64,000 nucleotides of DNA from Candidatus Thiothrix putei. Lineage in GTDB: Bacteria > Pseudomonadota > Gammaproteobacteria > Thiotrichales > Thiotrichaceae. Positions 1 to 8,486 of this stretch are shown here, one piece after another. A model generated the notes under the pieces. That model saw only the letters and a list, made by a program, of their open reading frames with translations. It was not told the origin of the DNA and made no database searches. The stretch lies in the NCBI GenBank assembly GCA_029972225.1, contig CP124756.1, positions 4,192,279 to 4,256,278 of the forward strand. Direction: 5' to 3'. Numbering within the stretch: position 1 is the first letter of the stretch; the number at the start of each line of letters is the position of its first letter. The translations under genes were made by a program, and so were the position numbers.

Positions 1-399
1 GCTGACACTTACACGCTTTACCTGAAAACCCATAACTACCACTGGAATGTGACCGGGCCGATGTTCAACACTCTGCACCTCATGTTCGAGACGCAATATA
101 ACGAACTGGCCTTAGCCGTCGATTTGGTGGCAGAACGTATCCGCGCCCTTGGCTACCCCGCACCGGGTACTTACGCGGCTTACAGCAAACTCTCCTCCAT
201 CAAGGAAGAAGAAGGCGTGCCGAAAGCGCAAGACATGATCCGCAATCTGGTGGAAGGTCAGGAAGCGGTGGTACGCACTGCCCGCAGCATTTTCCCACTG
301 GTCGATGCTGCCAGTGACGAACCAACAGCGGATTTGTTGACCCAGCGGATGCAAATCCATGAAAAGAATGCGTGGATGTTACGCAGCATGTTGGAGTGA
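1..399 (+). CDS. dps: Dps/ferritin-like DNA-binding protein, 5' end cut by window edge
   Basis: The frame is open from base 1, so the start lies outside the window; about 132 residues are visible. Near the visible N-terminus is [12 protein letters not shown] followed by LH and FE.QYNE, which is the Dps helix carrying the His and acidic ligands of the inter-subunit ferroxidase centre. Dps proteins form dodecamers that oxidise and store iron with H2O2 and may coat DNA in stationary phase or oxidative stress. The stop codon is immediately followed by the stop of the convergent exporter gene, so no terminator fits between them. The family call is firm; whether it binds DNA cannot be seen because the N-terminal tail is missing. 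Confidence 0.9.
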   Translation, partial: ADTYTLYLKTHNYHWNVTGPMFNTLHLMFETQYNELALAVDLVAERIRALGYPAPGTYAAYSKLSSIKEEEGVPKAQDMIRNLVEGQEAVVRTARSIFPLVDAASDEPTADLLTQRMQIHEKNAWMLRSMLE

Positions 400-1134
400 T
401 TAGCTCAACGCCTTGAGCGTCAGCGACACGCTCGCCAGCAACAACAACACCCCAATCAGGCGTGTCATGTGCGTTTGCGTCAACCCCGTGTGCACATGAC
501 CGCCCACCCACAATGCCCCCAACATAATGGGCAAGGCAAACAACGCATTCCACCACACCGTTTGCGCCAGCAACAATCCGGCAATAAAAAACGTCGCAAT
601 CCGCACCGCCCCTTCGATGAAAAACAGCGCGGAAAATGTTGCCCGCAACAGCGTTTTATCCTGAATCCGATGATTCAAATAAATCACATACGGCGGCCCG
701 CCTGTGCCAAACAGCCCGCCGACCGTGCCACCTGTGAACGAAGCCGGAATTGCCCACCAGGCCGACACCGGCTTTTCACCTTTCAAATTCAACAAGCTGC
801 GCACCGCAAACACGGCAATAAACGCCGCCAAGATCAGCAACATCGGCGTCAGTGGTAAATTCACCAGCAATTGCGTGCCGACCATCACCCCGATTAAGCT
901 AAACGGAATCAACATGCCGACTTCACGCCATTGCACCCGTTTCAAATCCAGCCCACCCATCACCAGCGATGCAGTGAAATCCAGCAGCAAAATCAGCGGC
1001 ACCACAAACGTCAGCGGCAAAAACAACGCCAGCAATGGCACGGCGATTAAGCCCGACCCAAAGCCCGCAATGCCGCGAATGAAGTACGCCAGCAAGATAA
1101 CCGCCACGGCAGCGCCGTATTGCCAAGCTTCCAT
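400..1134 (-). CDS. TauE/SafE-family sulfite/organosulfonate exporter-like membrane protein
   Basis: The product has 244 residues, nearly all hydrophobic, with about eight predicted membrane segments. Two repeat-like halves carry glycine-rich motifs, GFGSGLIAVPLL near residue 25 and GLFGTGGPP near residue 140, which are characteristic of the TauE/SafE (DUF81) family of anion exporters. The start overlaps the stop of hisI by one base, so the two are probably co-transcribed. Some family members export sulfite, sulfoacetate or other organic anions, but the substrate cannot be told from sequence. A role in sulfur metabolism would fit a sulfur oxidiser but is only inference. Confidence 0.85.
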   Translation of the reverse strand: MEAWQYGAAVAVILLAYFIRGIAGFGSGLIAVPLLALFLPLTFVVPLILLLDFTASLVMGGLDLKRVQWREVGMLIPFSLIGVMVGTQLLVNLPLTPMLLILAAFIAVFAVRSLLNLKGEKPVSAWWAIPASFTGGTVGGLFGTGGPPYVIYLNHRIQDKTLLRATFSALFFIEGAVRIATFFIAGLLLAQTVWWNALFALPIMLGALWVGGHVHTGLTQTHMTRLIGVLLLLASVSLTLKALS

Positions 1135-1520
1135 CAGGCGTACAACGTCTTAGGATCAATCAATACTTCACGGTCAATAACCACCTGATCGCCTTCCACT
1201 TTATTGTAAAAGCACGAACGCCGTCCGGTATGGCACGCAGGCCCCGTCTGATCGACCAGCAGTAGAATCGTGTCCGCATCACAATCAATACGGAACTCCT
1301 TCAACACCTGCATCTGCCCTGACGATTCCCCCTTGCGCCAGAACTTATTGCGCGAACGCGACCAGTAACACACGCGCTCGGTTTCCAGCGTTTCCGCAAT
1401 GCTTTCACGGTTCATCCACGCCATCATCAGCACTTCGTGCGTGTCGAATTGCTGAGCAATCGCGGGAATCAAGCCATCGCTATTGTATTTGAGGGAATCG
1501 AGGGTTTCGGTCAAGGTCAT
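1134..1520 (-). CDS. hisI: Phosphoribosyl-AMP cyclohydrolase
   Basis: The 128-residue protein matches monofunctional HisI in length. The zinc/magnesium site is visible as CDAD (residues about 80-83) and the [10 protein letters not shown] block (about 97-106), with the conserved WMNRES and [14 protein letters not shown] segments upstream. The enzyme opens the purine ring of phosphoribosyl-AMP in the third step of histidine synthesis in the cytoplasm. It is not fused to HisE, and no other his gene is nearby. The downstream exporter gene overlaps by one base. Confidence 0.95.
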   Translation of the reverse strand: MTLTETLDSLKYNSDGLIPAIAQQFDTHEVLMMAWMNRESIAETLETERVCYWSRSRNKFWRKGESSGQMQVLKEFRIDCDADTILLLVDQTGPACHTGRRSCFYNKVEGDQVVIDREVLIDPKTLYA

Positions 1521-1614
1521 GGGAATTCCTGTATCGGCAGTCGGTTAGTGGTGCGAGTATACCAGCCTGTTGTAGGATGTGACCTATTCCTGATTGAGAT
1601 GAAACAAACCACTT

Positions 1615-2283
1615 ATGATAACCCTGTACCAATTCAATTCCTGCCCGTTTTGCTGGAAAGTAAAAGCCTTCCTCAACTACACCAAAATCCCGTATGACGT
1701 GGTGGAAGTGACCCCGTTTGGGATGAAAGAGCTGGATTTCACCGACCACAAAAAAGTTCCCGTACTGAAAGATGGCGCGGAAATTGTGGTCGAATCCAGT
1801 GCGATTGTGCGTTACCTCAACGACAAATACGCGCATTTGCTGCCAACGCCGCAGGATGATGAATGGCAGGCATGGGTAGATAATACCTTGGTGCATTACC
1901 TGCCGCCCTTGATCCACCCCAATATGGGCAAGTCCTTCCAAAACTTGGGAATCGTCATGACGGGAAGCAAAGACGGGGCAGCAAAACGCTTCTTTGTGCG
2001 TCTTGCAGGCGCAATAGTGATGCCGCGTGTTGCCAATAAAATGAAGCTGAAGCACAGCATCCAAAACCCTGAAGCCGAGTTTCAAACGGCGTTAGCGCAT
2101 TGGGTGGATAACGGTTTGGCTGGCAAAGCCTTTTACGCGGGGGAACAACCGGGTTTGGTGGATACTAGCGTATTTGGAATATTGCGTTCGGCGCAAGGCA
2201 TGGGAGTTCTGGAAGCAGCCGCTGTGACAAATCCCGCGTTTGGGCGCTGGTATGAGGCGTGTCGCGGGGTGATGGGGGCGTAA
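1615..2283 (+). CDS. Glutathione S-transferase family protein with glutaredoxin-like CPFC motif
   Basis: The 222-residue protein starts with a thioredoxin-fold GST N-terminal domain carrying CPFC at about residues 10-13, a redox dithiol rather than a simple GST Ser/Tyr. This is followed by KVPVLKDG with the cis-proline and VESSAIVRYL. The rest is an all-helical GST C-terminal domain. The layout resembles the membrane-associated prostaglandin E synthase-2/glutaredoxin-like GST group. It is probably a cytoplasmic glutathione-dependent oxidoreductase; the substrate is unknown. It stands alone between divergent hisI and the tandem AAA genes. Confidence 0.8.
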   Translation: MITLYQFNSCPFCWKVKAFLNYTKIPYDVVEVTPFGMKELDFTDHKKVPVLKDGAEIVVESSAIVRYLNDKYAHLLPTPQDDEWQAWVDNTLVHYLPPLIHPNMGKSFQNLGIVMTGSKDGAAKRFFVRLAGAIVMPRVANKMKLKHSIQNPEAEFQTALAHWVDNGLAGKAFYAGEQPGLVDTSVFGILRSAQGMGVLEAAAVTNPAFGRWYEACRGVMGA

Positions 2284-2334
2284 CGGGCTGGTTATGCTAT
2301 GCTAAATCCAGTTGCATACCGGAGTTTATTTGCC

Positions 2335-4119
2335 ATGATCCGCTTTCCTTACGGTATCAGTAATTTTAAACGTATCCGCGATGAAGATTTTTTGTATCTT
2401 GATCGCACTCAACATATTCCAGTGTTGGAAGAGGCGGGAGAGCAACTGGTTTTCCTGCGTCCGCGTCGCTTTGGTAAATCCCTGCTGCTGTCTACATTGG
2501 CGAATTATTACGATGTTAAGACGGCTGATCAGTTTCAAGCCCTGTTTGGCGGACTGGAAGTCGGGCGTAGCCCAACCCCTGAACACAACCGTTACCTGAT
2601 CCTGCGTTGGGATTTTTCCAAGGTATCGGCGCAAGGCAGCATTGACGACATCAAAAGCAGTTTATTCAAGCACCTTAATGTCGCAATTAAGGGCTTTATC
2701 CGTGATTATACGGATGTGCTGCAAGGTAACGTTGAGGTTGAAACTGACGCACTCGCCTCTTTCCAGTCCCTGTGCAATAGCGTTAGTAGTAGTGGGCAAC
2801 AGCTCTACCTGCTGATCGACGAATACGACAATTTCGCCAATGAAGTGCTGGTACGTGACCCGCATAACAGCCAGCGTTATCAGGACTTGCTGGAAGGCGA
2901 AGGTATTCTCAAATCATTGTTCAAAATCATCAAAGGCAGTGCGGCAGAAGGCAAAATCGGGCGCGTGTTCATTACCGGCGTATCACCGCTGGTGCTGGCG
3001 GACATGACCAGCGGCTATAATGTCGCCACCGATATTTCTTTACTGGCACGCTTTAATGCCTTGTGTGGTATTACCCACGCGGAATTAAGCGAGCTGGTAA
3101 GCGGCGTTTTGCAACATTGCGGGCAAGATGGGAATCAACGTAATGCGTTGTTACAAACCTTAAAACAGTTTTATAACGGCTACCGTTTCTGTGCTCAGAC
3201 GGATAAGCCATTGCTCTATAACCCAATTTTATGTTTTTATTTTCTGCGCCATTATCAGGAGGAATGCACCGCCCCGCGCCAAATGCTCGACGGCAATCTG
3301 ATGATGGATGCAGCGCGTATCCGTTACCTTGCCAGTCAGCCCAGTGGGCAGGGTGTGGTAGAGCGTATTCTCGATGAAGAAAGCACCATCACGCTTGACC
3401 TTCTCGAAACCCGTTTCGGTGTGGAAAAACTAGCTGATTTACAACAGGATGAAAGCTACCTGCTGTCGCTGCTGTATTACTTTGGCATACTCACGATTGT
3501 TGGGACGGATATGCTGGGTAAACTGATATTGGGCATCCCCAACCTCGTGACCCGTGCGTTGTATGTGGATGAATTGCGCCAGCGCATCCTGCCTGCCCCG
3601 AAGGAGCGTCACGCGGTTGCCAATATGGCAGAAAAGTTCTACCAATCCGCCGATCTCCAGCCGCTGGCGGATTATCTGGAGCAAAAATACTTCGCGGCTT
3701 TCAATAACCGTGATTATGCGTGGAGCAATGAACTCACCATCAAAACCGCATTTCTGACCCTGCTGTTCAACGATATTTACTACGTGGTCGATTCCGAAAC
3801 CGCGCTGCAACGCCGCTATGCTGATTTGGTACTGGTGATCCGCCCCAGTATGCGCCAATACCCCACCCTGAAAGACATTGTGCTGGAATTCAAATACCTG
3901 TCACTCAGCGACCTCAAACTCAGCGGTGAGCAAGTACGCGCCCAATCCCGCGAAACCCTGGCGCAACTGCCAGCGGTACAAACCGCACTGCACGACGCGC
4001 TACAGCAATTGCAGCACTATCGCGCCGTGTTGGCAGAAAAATACCGCGAGCCGGAACGTTTACGCTGTCTCGCGGTGGTATCGTTGGGTTTTGATCGCGT
4101 GGTTTGGCAAGCGTTATAA
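2335..4119 (+). CDS. AAA-ATPase-like / PD-(D/E)XK nuclease-like protein, tandem copy 1
   Basis: The 594-residue protein has the layout of the PF09820 (AAA-ATPase-like) plus PF08011 (PD-(D/E)XK) family. The nucleotide-binding loop is RPRRFGKSLLLS (GKS at residues 47-49) and the Walker B-like LLIDEYD has Asp162. The C-terminus carries a PD-(D/E)XK-like core with Asp500 and EFK at 518-520. I chose ATG 2335 rather than the in-frame ATG at 2299 because GGAG lies about 11 bases upstream and the next gene starts with the same MIRFPYGISNF, giving two proteins of equal length. The biological role of this widely expanded family is unknown; mobile-element or defence roles are conjecture. The gene ends 25 bases before its duplicate. 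Confidence 0.9.
   Translation: MIRFPYGISNFKRIRDEDFLYLDRTQHIPVLEEAGEQLVFLRPRRFGKSLLLSTLANYYDVKTADQFQALFGGLEVGRSPTPEHNRYLILRWDFSKVSAQGSIDDIKSSLFKHLNVAIKGFIRDYTDVLQGNVEVETDALASFQSLCNSVSSSGQQLYLLIDEYDNFANEVLVRDPHNSQRYQDLLEGEGILKSLFKIIKGSAAEGKIGRVFITGVSPLVLADMTSGYNVATDISLLARFNALCGITHAELSELVSGVLQHCGQDGNQRNALLQTLKQFYNGYRFCAQTDKPLLYNPILCFYFLRHYQEECTAPRQMLDGNLMMDAARIRYLASQPSGQGVVERILDEESTITLDLLETRFGVEKLADLQQDESYLLSLLYYFGILTIVGTDMLGKLILGIPNLVTRALYVDELRQRILPAPKERHAVANMAEKFYQSADLQPLADYLEQKYFAAFNNRDYAWSNELTIKTAFLTLLFNDIYYVVDSETALQRRYADLVLVIRPSMRQYPTLKDIVLEFKYLSLSDLKLSGEQVRAQSRETLAQLPAVQTALHDALQQLQHYRAVLAEKYREPERLRCLAVVSLGFDRVVWQAL
3351..4103 (+). repeat. Long direct repeat inside tandem AAA/PD-(D/E)XK genes (copy at 5161-5913)
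   Basis: The 753 bases here are identical, line by line, to 5161-5913, with an offset of 1810 bases. The first difference on the 5' side is at the base just before the tract, and on the 3' side T4104 faces C5914. Upstream of the tract the two genes differ at many synonymous and nonsynonymous sites, so the identity is not just recent gene duplication. Confidence 0.9.
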
Positions 4120-4144
4120 ACCATTATTTGACAGGAATAACCGC

Positions 4145-5929
4145 ATGATCCGTTTTCCCTATGGCATCAGTAACTTCAATGCTATTCGTACCGAGGACAA
4201 TCTGTACCTTGATCGCACTCAGCATATCCCTTTGTTAGAAGCAGCGGGCAAGCAATTGGTTTTTCTGCGTCCGCGCCGCTTTGGTAAATCCCTGCTGCTG
4301 TCTACGCTGGCGAATTATTACGATGTTAAGACGGCTGATCAATTTGAAACCCTGTTTAACGGACTGGAAGCCGGGAGTAATCCAACTCCCGAACACAATC
4401 GTTACCTGATCTTGCGTTGGGATTTCTCCAAAGTATCCGCGCAAGGCAACATTGATGACATTAAAAGCAGTTTATTCGAGGTCTTGAATCAAGAGTTTGA
4501 AGGGTTCATTGAAACCTACCGGCATTACCTGACAGTTCCCGTCAACATTCGTGAAGATGCGCTGGCTACCTTCATGGCGGTACTGAATAGCGTACATCTT
4601 AGTGGTCAACAGCTTTACCTGCTGATCGACGAATACGACAATTTCGCCAATGAAGTGCTGGTACGTGACCCGCACAACAGCCAGCGTTATCAGGACTTGC
4701 TGGAAGGTGAGGGTATCCTCAAATCGGTATTCAAAATCATCAAAGGCAGTGCTGCCGAGGGCAAAATCGGTCGGGTATTCATTACCGGCGTGTCGCCCTT
4801 AGTATTGGCGGATATGACCAGCGGTTATAACGTTGCTACTGACATTTCACTGATGCCACGTTTCAATGCCCTGTGTGGTATTACCCAACCGGAACTGAGC
4901 GGGCTGGTGACAGGTATTTTGCAGCACTGTGGGCAGGATGAGCAGCAACGTGATGATCTGCTGCACACCCTGAAACAGTTTTACAATGGCTATCGTTTCT
5001 GCGCCCAATCGGACAAACCGCTGTTGTATAACCCCACGCTGTGCTTCTATTTTCTGCGCCATTATCAGGATGAATGCACCGCGCCGCGCCAAATGCTCGA
5101 CGGAAACCTGATGATGGATGCCTCACGTATCCGCTACCTTGCCAGCCAGCCTAGCGGCACGGGTGTGGTAGAGCGTATTCTCGATGAAGAAAGCACCATC
5201 ACGCTTGACCTTCTCGAAACCCGTTTCGGTGTGGAAAAACTAGCTGATTTACAACAGGATGAAAGCTACCTGCTGTCGCTGCTGTATTACTTTGGCATAC
5301 TCACGATTGTTGGGACGGATATGCTGGGTAAACTGATATTGGGCATCCCCAACCTCGTGACCCGTGCGTTGTATGTGGATGAATTGCGCCAGCGCATCCT
5401 GCCTGCCCCGAAGGAGCGTCACGCGGTTGCCAATATGGCAGAAAAGTTCTACCAATCCGCCGATCTCCAGCCGCTGGCGGATTATCTGGAGCAAAAATAC
5501 TTCGCGGCTTTCAATAACCGTGATTATGCGTGGAGCAATGAACTCACCATCAAAACCGCATTTCTGACCCTGCTGTTCAACGATATTTACTACGTGGTCG
5601 ATTCCGAAACCGCGCTGCAACGCCGCTATGCTGATTTGGTACTGGTGATCCGCCCCAGTATGCGCCAATACCCCACCCTGAAAGACATTGTGCTGGAATT
5701 CAAATACCTGTCACTCAGCGACCTCAAACTCAGCGGTGAGCAAGTACGCGCCCAATCCCGCGAAACCCTGGCGCAACTGCCAGCGGTACAAACCGCACTG
5801 CACGACGCGCTACAGCAATTGCAGCACTATCGCGCCGTGTTGGCAGAAAAATACCGCGAGCCGGAACGTTTACGCTGTCTCGCGGTGGTATCGTTGGGTT
5901 TTGATCGCGTGGTCTGGCAAGCGTTATAG
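4145..5929 (+). CDS. AAA-ATPase-like / PD-(D/E)XK nuclease-like protein, tandem copy 2
   Basis: This is a second 594-residue member of the same family, starting at an ATG preceded by AGGA. The frame is open further upstream, but that part is only the shadow of copy 1. Walker A-like RPRRFGKS, Walker B-like LLIDEYD and the C-terminal nuclease-like core are all present. From 5161 to 5913 the DNA is identical to 3351-4103 of copy 1, whereas residues about 112-150 differ strongly between the two. The ATPase-proximal specificity region has thus diverged while the nuclease half has been homogenised. A third member lies at 16596-18287. Confidence 0.9.
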   Translation: MIRFPYGISNFNAIRTEDNLYLDRTQHIPLLEAAGKQLVFLRPRRFGKSLLLSTLANYYDVKTADQFETLFNGLEAGSNPTPEHNRYLILRWDFSKVSAQGNIDDIKSSLFEVLNQEFEGFIETYRHYLTVPVNIREDALATFMAVLNSVHLSGQQLYLLIDEYDNFANEVLVRDPHNSQRYQDLLEGEGILKSVFKIIKGSAAEGKIGRVFITGVSPLVLADMTSGYNVATDISLMPRFNALCGITQPELSGLVTGILQHCGQDEQQRDDLLHTLKQFYNGYRFCAQSDKPLLYNPTLCFYFLRHYQDECTAPRQMLDGNLMMDASRIRYLASQPSGTGVVERILDEESTITLDLLETRFGVEKLADLQQDESYLLSLLYYFGILTIVGTDMLGKLILGIPNLVTRALYVDELRQRILPAPKERHAVANMAEKFYQSADLQPLADYLEQKYFAAFNNRDYAWSNELTIKTAFLTLLFNDIYYVVDSETALQRRYADLVLVIRPSMRQYPTLKDIVLEFKYLSLSDLKLSGEQVRAQSRETLAQLPAVQTALHDALQQLQHYRAVLAEKYREPERLRCLAVVSLGFDRVVWQAL

Positions 5930-6000
5930 CAGCCGTGAACTGTGGGTAACGACGGAATAATCACTTTTACTTGCCTGCCAGCGTGTCAGTGCACTACACT

Positions 6001-6020
6001 TGTAGTACATCTGTATTACA
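6001..6020 (+). promoter_or_regulatory. Paired TGTANTACA palindromes, probable antitoxin operator
   Basis: TGTAGTACA (6001-6009) and TGTATTACA (6012-6020) are two copies of a 9-base palindrome whose centres are 11 bases apart, about one helical turn. An overlapping ACTACA-CT-TGTAGT palindrome precedes them (5993-6006). They lie 12-32 bases upstream of the RHH antitoxin start, the usual place for autoregulatory binding by ribbon-helix-helix antitoxins. Confidence 0.65.
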
Positions 6021-6032
6021 GGGGTTCTCACT

Positions 6033-6284
6033 ATGAGCATTTCAATTCGTCTGGATAAATCGCTGGAAGAAAGCCTGCGGCAGCGTTTGCAGTCTGAAGG
6101 TATTTCGTTGTCGAATTTTATCCGTGAAGCGGTCAGCGAGAAACTTTCCCGTTACGAAAACCGCCCGACACCCTACGAACTGGGTGAGCATTTTTTTGGG
6201 CGTTATAGCAGTGGGCGTGACGATCTCAGCATTAACCGCAAAGCCCTGTTACGGGAGAAGCTGAATGCAAAACATCGTCGTTGA
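6033..6284 (+). CDS. Ribbon-helix-helix (CopG-like) antitoxin
   Basis: The 83-residue protein opens with a basic beta strand, MSISIRLDKSLEESLRQRL, followed by helix-turn-helix-like GISLSNFIREAVSEKL. This is the ribbon-helix-helix DNA-binding fold of CopG/ParD/VapB-type antitoxins. The C-terminal part (about residues 45-83) would wrap the toxin. It overlaps the downstream PIN toxin by 20 bases, which is typical of translational coupling in toxin-antitoxin operons. Binding to the palindromes just upstream would give autorepression, enhanced by the toxin in complex. Confidence 0.85.
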   Translation: MSISIRLDKSLEESLRQRLQSEGISLSNFIREAVSEKLSRYENRPTPYELGEHFFGRYSSGRDDLSINRKALLREKLNAKHRR

Positions 6285-6678
6285 TAGTGGGGTCTTCATT
6301 GCGTTGTTTGACGGTAGCGATCGTTATCATGCACAGGCAAAGCACTTCATTAAGCATGTTCGGGGGCGATTGCACACCAATTTGCCGGTCATTACGGAAG
6401 TTGTCCACATGCTGGATTTTTCGCAACAAGCCCAACAGGATTTTCTGCTGTGGGTGAATCAATCCGTGCAAATCGACGCAAGCACGGTAAGCGATTGGGA
6501 ACGCATTCTGGCGTTACTGAAGAAATACGCTGATTTGCCCGCCGATTTTGCCGATGCTTCACTGATTGGCTTGTGCGAGCGCATCAACACCCGCACGGTG
6601 GCGAGCGTTGACAGCGATTTTACGGTTTACCGCGACTATGCACGTAACCACTTTACCAATGTGTTCTGGGAAGCTTAA
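6265..6678 (+). CDS. PIN-domain toxin (VapC-like ribonuclease)
   Basis: The 137-residue protein starts with MQNIVVDSGVFIALFD, giving the first PIN acidic residue at Asp7. It carries a conserved acid after TEVVHML (Glu near residue 48) and the late cluster FADASLIGLCERI and VDSDF. PIN toxins of VapBC systems are Mg2+-dependent RNases that cut tRNA or rRNA. It overlaps the antitoxin gene upstream and converges with the DUF971 gene with a 4-base overlap. All catalytic positions appear kept, so the toxin is probably active; its RNA target cannot be predicted. Confidence 0.85.
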   Translation: MQNIVVDSGVFIALFDGSDRYHAQAKHFIKHVRGRLHTNLPVITEVVHMLDFSQQAQQDFLLWVNQSVQIDASTVSDWERILALLKKYADLPADFADASLIGLCERINTRTVASVDSDFTVYRDYARNHFTNVFWEA

Positions 6679-7040
6679 ATCACCTGCCCCGGCAATTTGC
6701 GCGTATACCCCGCCGCATCTAGCTTCGCCAAATACTCCGCCCAGTTCTGTTCCATATTCTTACCAAGCTCATACAGCAAATTCCAGTCGTAAATACCGCT
6801 GTCGTGATTGTCATCAAAGGTCAACTGAATAGCGTAATGTCCCACTGGCTCAATGCCCTTGATATTCACGTTTTCCTTGCCGATTTGCAGCTTTTCTTGG
6901 CCTGGCCCATGCCCGCGTACTTCGGCTGACGGCGAATTCACGCGCAAGTATTCGCAACTCAGCGCGTGGACTTCATCGCCCGGCCAGGTAATCAACAATT
7001 CGCGGGTTTTCTGATTCAGGGTAATATCAAGTGGTGTCAT
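6675..7040 (-). CDS. DUF971 (GBBH-like N-terminal domain) protein
   Basis: The protein has 121 residues from ATG 7040. A GTG four codons upstream also gives an open frame, but TPLDITLNQKTREL is the usual family start. It has the layout of PF06155, the small beta domain also found at the N-terminus of gamma-butyrobetaine hydroxylase, with LLITWPGDEVHALSCEYLR and IYDWNLLYELG as recognisable segments. In many gammaproteobacteria this gene follows hslVU, as here, though its molecular job is not established; related domains bind metal or join Fe-S protein assembly. It is probably co-transcribed with hslVU through the intervening palindromic repeat. Confidence 0.85.
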   Translation of the reverse strand: MTPLDITLNQKTRELLITWPGDEVHALSCEYLRVNSPSAEVRGHGPGQEKLQIGKENVNIKGIEPVGHYAIQLTFDDNHDSGIYDWNLLYELGKNMEQNWAEYLAKLDAAGYTRKLPGQVI

Positions 7041-7053
7041 CTCAAATCTCACG

Positions 7054-7122
7054 GTAGGGGCGTATTGTATACGCCCTTGGTATTTCGGGATTCCGGCGAG
7101 GGCGTATTCAATACGCCCCTAC
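7054..7122. repeat. REP-like inverted repeat between hslU and DUF971 gene
   Basis: The left arm starts GTAGGGGCGTATTG (7054-) and the right arm ends CAATACGCCCCTAC (-7122), with extra internal pairing of ATACGCCCT with AGGGCGTAT. The right arm includes the hslU stop codon. A shorter member of the same GTAGGGGCG...CGCCCCTAC family lies at 44470-44497, and half-related palindromes lie at 49314 and 61727. It may act as a transcript stabiliser or terminator. Confidence 0.75.
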
Positions 7123-8486
7123 AGGATATAACGGCTAAGGTCTTCGTCTTTGACCAATTCGCCCAAAATCTGGTTGACGTAAGCCGCATCAACCGTCATC
7201 TGGTCGTCGCAATCAGGCGCTTCAAACAGCACATTTTCCAGCAAACGCTCGACCACGGTATGCAGGCGGCGTGCGCCGATGTTTTCGGTGCGTTCGTTGA
7301 CTTCAAACGCAATTTCCGCAATCCGGCGAATCGCATCGGGGGCAAAGGTCAGCTTTACGCCTTCGGTTGCCAGCAAGCCTTGGTACTGTTCGGTCAGGGA
7401 TGCGTTCGGTTCGGTGAGGATGCGTTCAAAGTCATTCGCGCTCAAGGCATCCATTTCTACACGAATTGGTAGCCGACCCTGTAATTCCGGTATTAAGTCG
7501 GAGGGTTTAGCGACGTGAAATGCGCCGGACGCAATGAACAAAATATGGTCGGTTTTCACCATGCCGTATTTGGTATTGACGGTGCAACCTTCGATCAATG
7601 GCAGCAAATCGCGTTGCACGCCTTCGCGGGACACGTCCGCACCGCTGGTTTGCCCGCTACGCGCTACTTTGTCGATTTCGTCGAGGAACACAATGCCGGT
7701 TTGCTCGACTGCAAACAACGCGCGTTGCTTGAGTTCTTCCTCATTGACCATTTTATGCGCTTCTTCCTCGATCAGGACTTTGAGCGCGTCCTTGATTTTC
7801 ATCTTGCGCTTGCGCTTTTTGCTCTGGTTGAGGTTTTGGAACATGCTTTGCAACTGGCTCGCCATTTCTTCCATGCCCGGTGGGGTCATGATTTCCACGC
7901 TTGCGCCGCCAACCGCCACATCCAGCTCGATTTCTTTGTCGTCGAGGTCGCCTTCGCGCAATTTTTTGCGGAATTTCTGGCGGGTGGCATTATCTTCGCG
8001 CACGGGTTTGGCAGGTTCGTCATCACCTGTGGATAGCCATTCGTTGACCGGTGTTTCCTTACGGGGTGCAGGTAACAGGATGTCGAGGATGCGTTCTTCG
8101 GCTGCTTCGGTGGCGCGGTATTTGACCTTTTCCACTTCCTGTTCGCGCATCATTTTCATCGCCATATCCGCCAAGTCGCGGATGATGGAATCGACTTCCT
8201 TGCCCACGTAACCGACTTCGGTGAATTTGGTGGCTTCGACCTTGATGAAGGGCGCATTCGCGAGTTTGGCTAAACGGCGGGCAATTTCGGTTTTACCGAC
8301 ACCCGTGGGGCCAATCATCAGGATGTTTTTCGGGGTTACTTCCGGGCGCAGCGTGTCATCGAGCTGCTGCCGCCGCCAGCGGTTACGCAAGGCAATGGCG
8401 ACGGAACGCTTGGCCTTATCCTGACCAATGACGTGTTTGTCGAGTTCCTGGACAATTTCGCGGGGGGTCATCGTGCCGACGCTCAT
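7119..8486 (-). CDS. hslU: HslU ATPase subunit of the HslVU protease
   Basis: The 455-residue protein carries the AAA+ Walker [17 protein letters not shown] at about residues 54-69 and Walker [10 protein letters not shown] near residue 270. It also has sensor and box VII features ([25 protein letters not shown]) and ends in SRYIL, the C-terminal tail that docks into and activates HslV. The I-domain between Walker A and B is complete. HslU unfolds substrates with ATP and feeds them to HslV in the cytoplasm. Its start codon overlaps the hslV stop by one base (TAATG), so the two are translationally coupled. The heat-shock-like promoter upstream of hslV probably drives both. Confidence 0.97.
   Translation of the reverse strand: MSVGTMTPREIVQELDKHVIGQDKAKRSVAIALRNRWRRQQLDDTLRPEVTPKNILMIGPTGVGKTEIARRLAKLANAPFIKVEATKFTEVGYVGKEVDSIIRDLADMAMKMMREQEVEKVKYRATEAAEERILDILLPAPRKETPVNEWLSTGDDEPAKPVREDNATRQKFRKKLREGDLDDKEIELDVAVGGASVEIMTPPGMEEMASQLQSMFQNLNQSKKRKRKMKIKDALKVLIEEEAHKMVNEEELKQRALFAVEQTGIVFLDEIDKVARSGQTSGADVSREGVQRDLLPLIEGCTVNTKYGMVKTDHILFIASGAFHVAKPSDLIPELQGRLPIRVEMDALSANDFERILTEPNASLTEQYQGLLATEGVKLTFAPDAIRRIAEIAFEVNERTENIGARRLHTVVERLLENVLFEAPDCDDQMTVDAAYVNQILGELVKDEDLSRYIL

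Noticed and set aside
1480-2085. 201-codon minus-strand open frame over the GST gene
   Set aside because: Antisense shadow of a clear GST coding frame.
3878-4144. Open frame that extends the second AAA/PD-(D/E)XK gene 89 codons upstream
   Set aside because: It is the out-of-frame shadow of the end of copy 1. The real start at 4145 has its own ribosome binding site and the same MIRFPYG start as copy 1.
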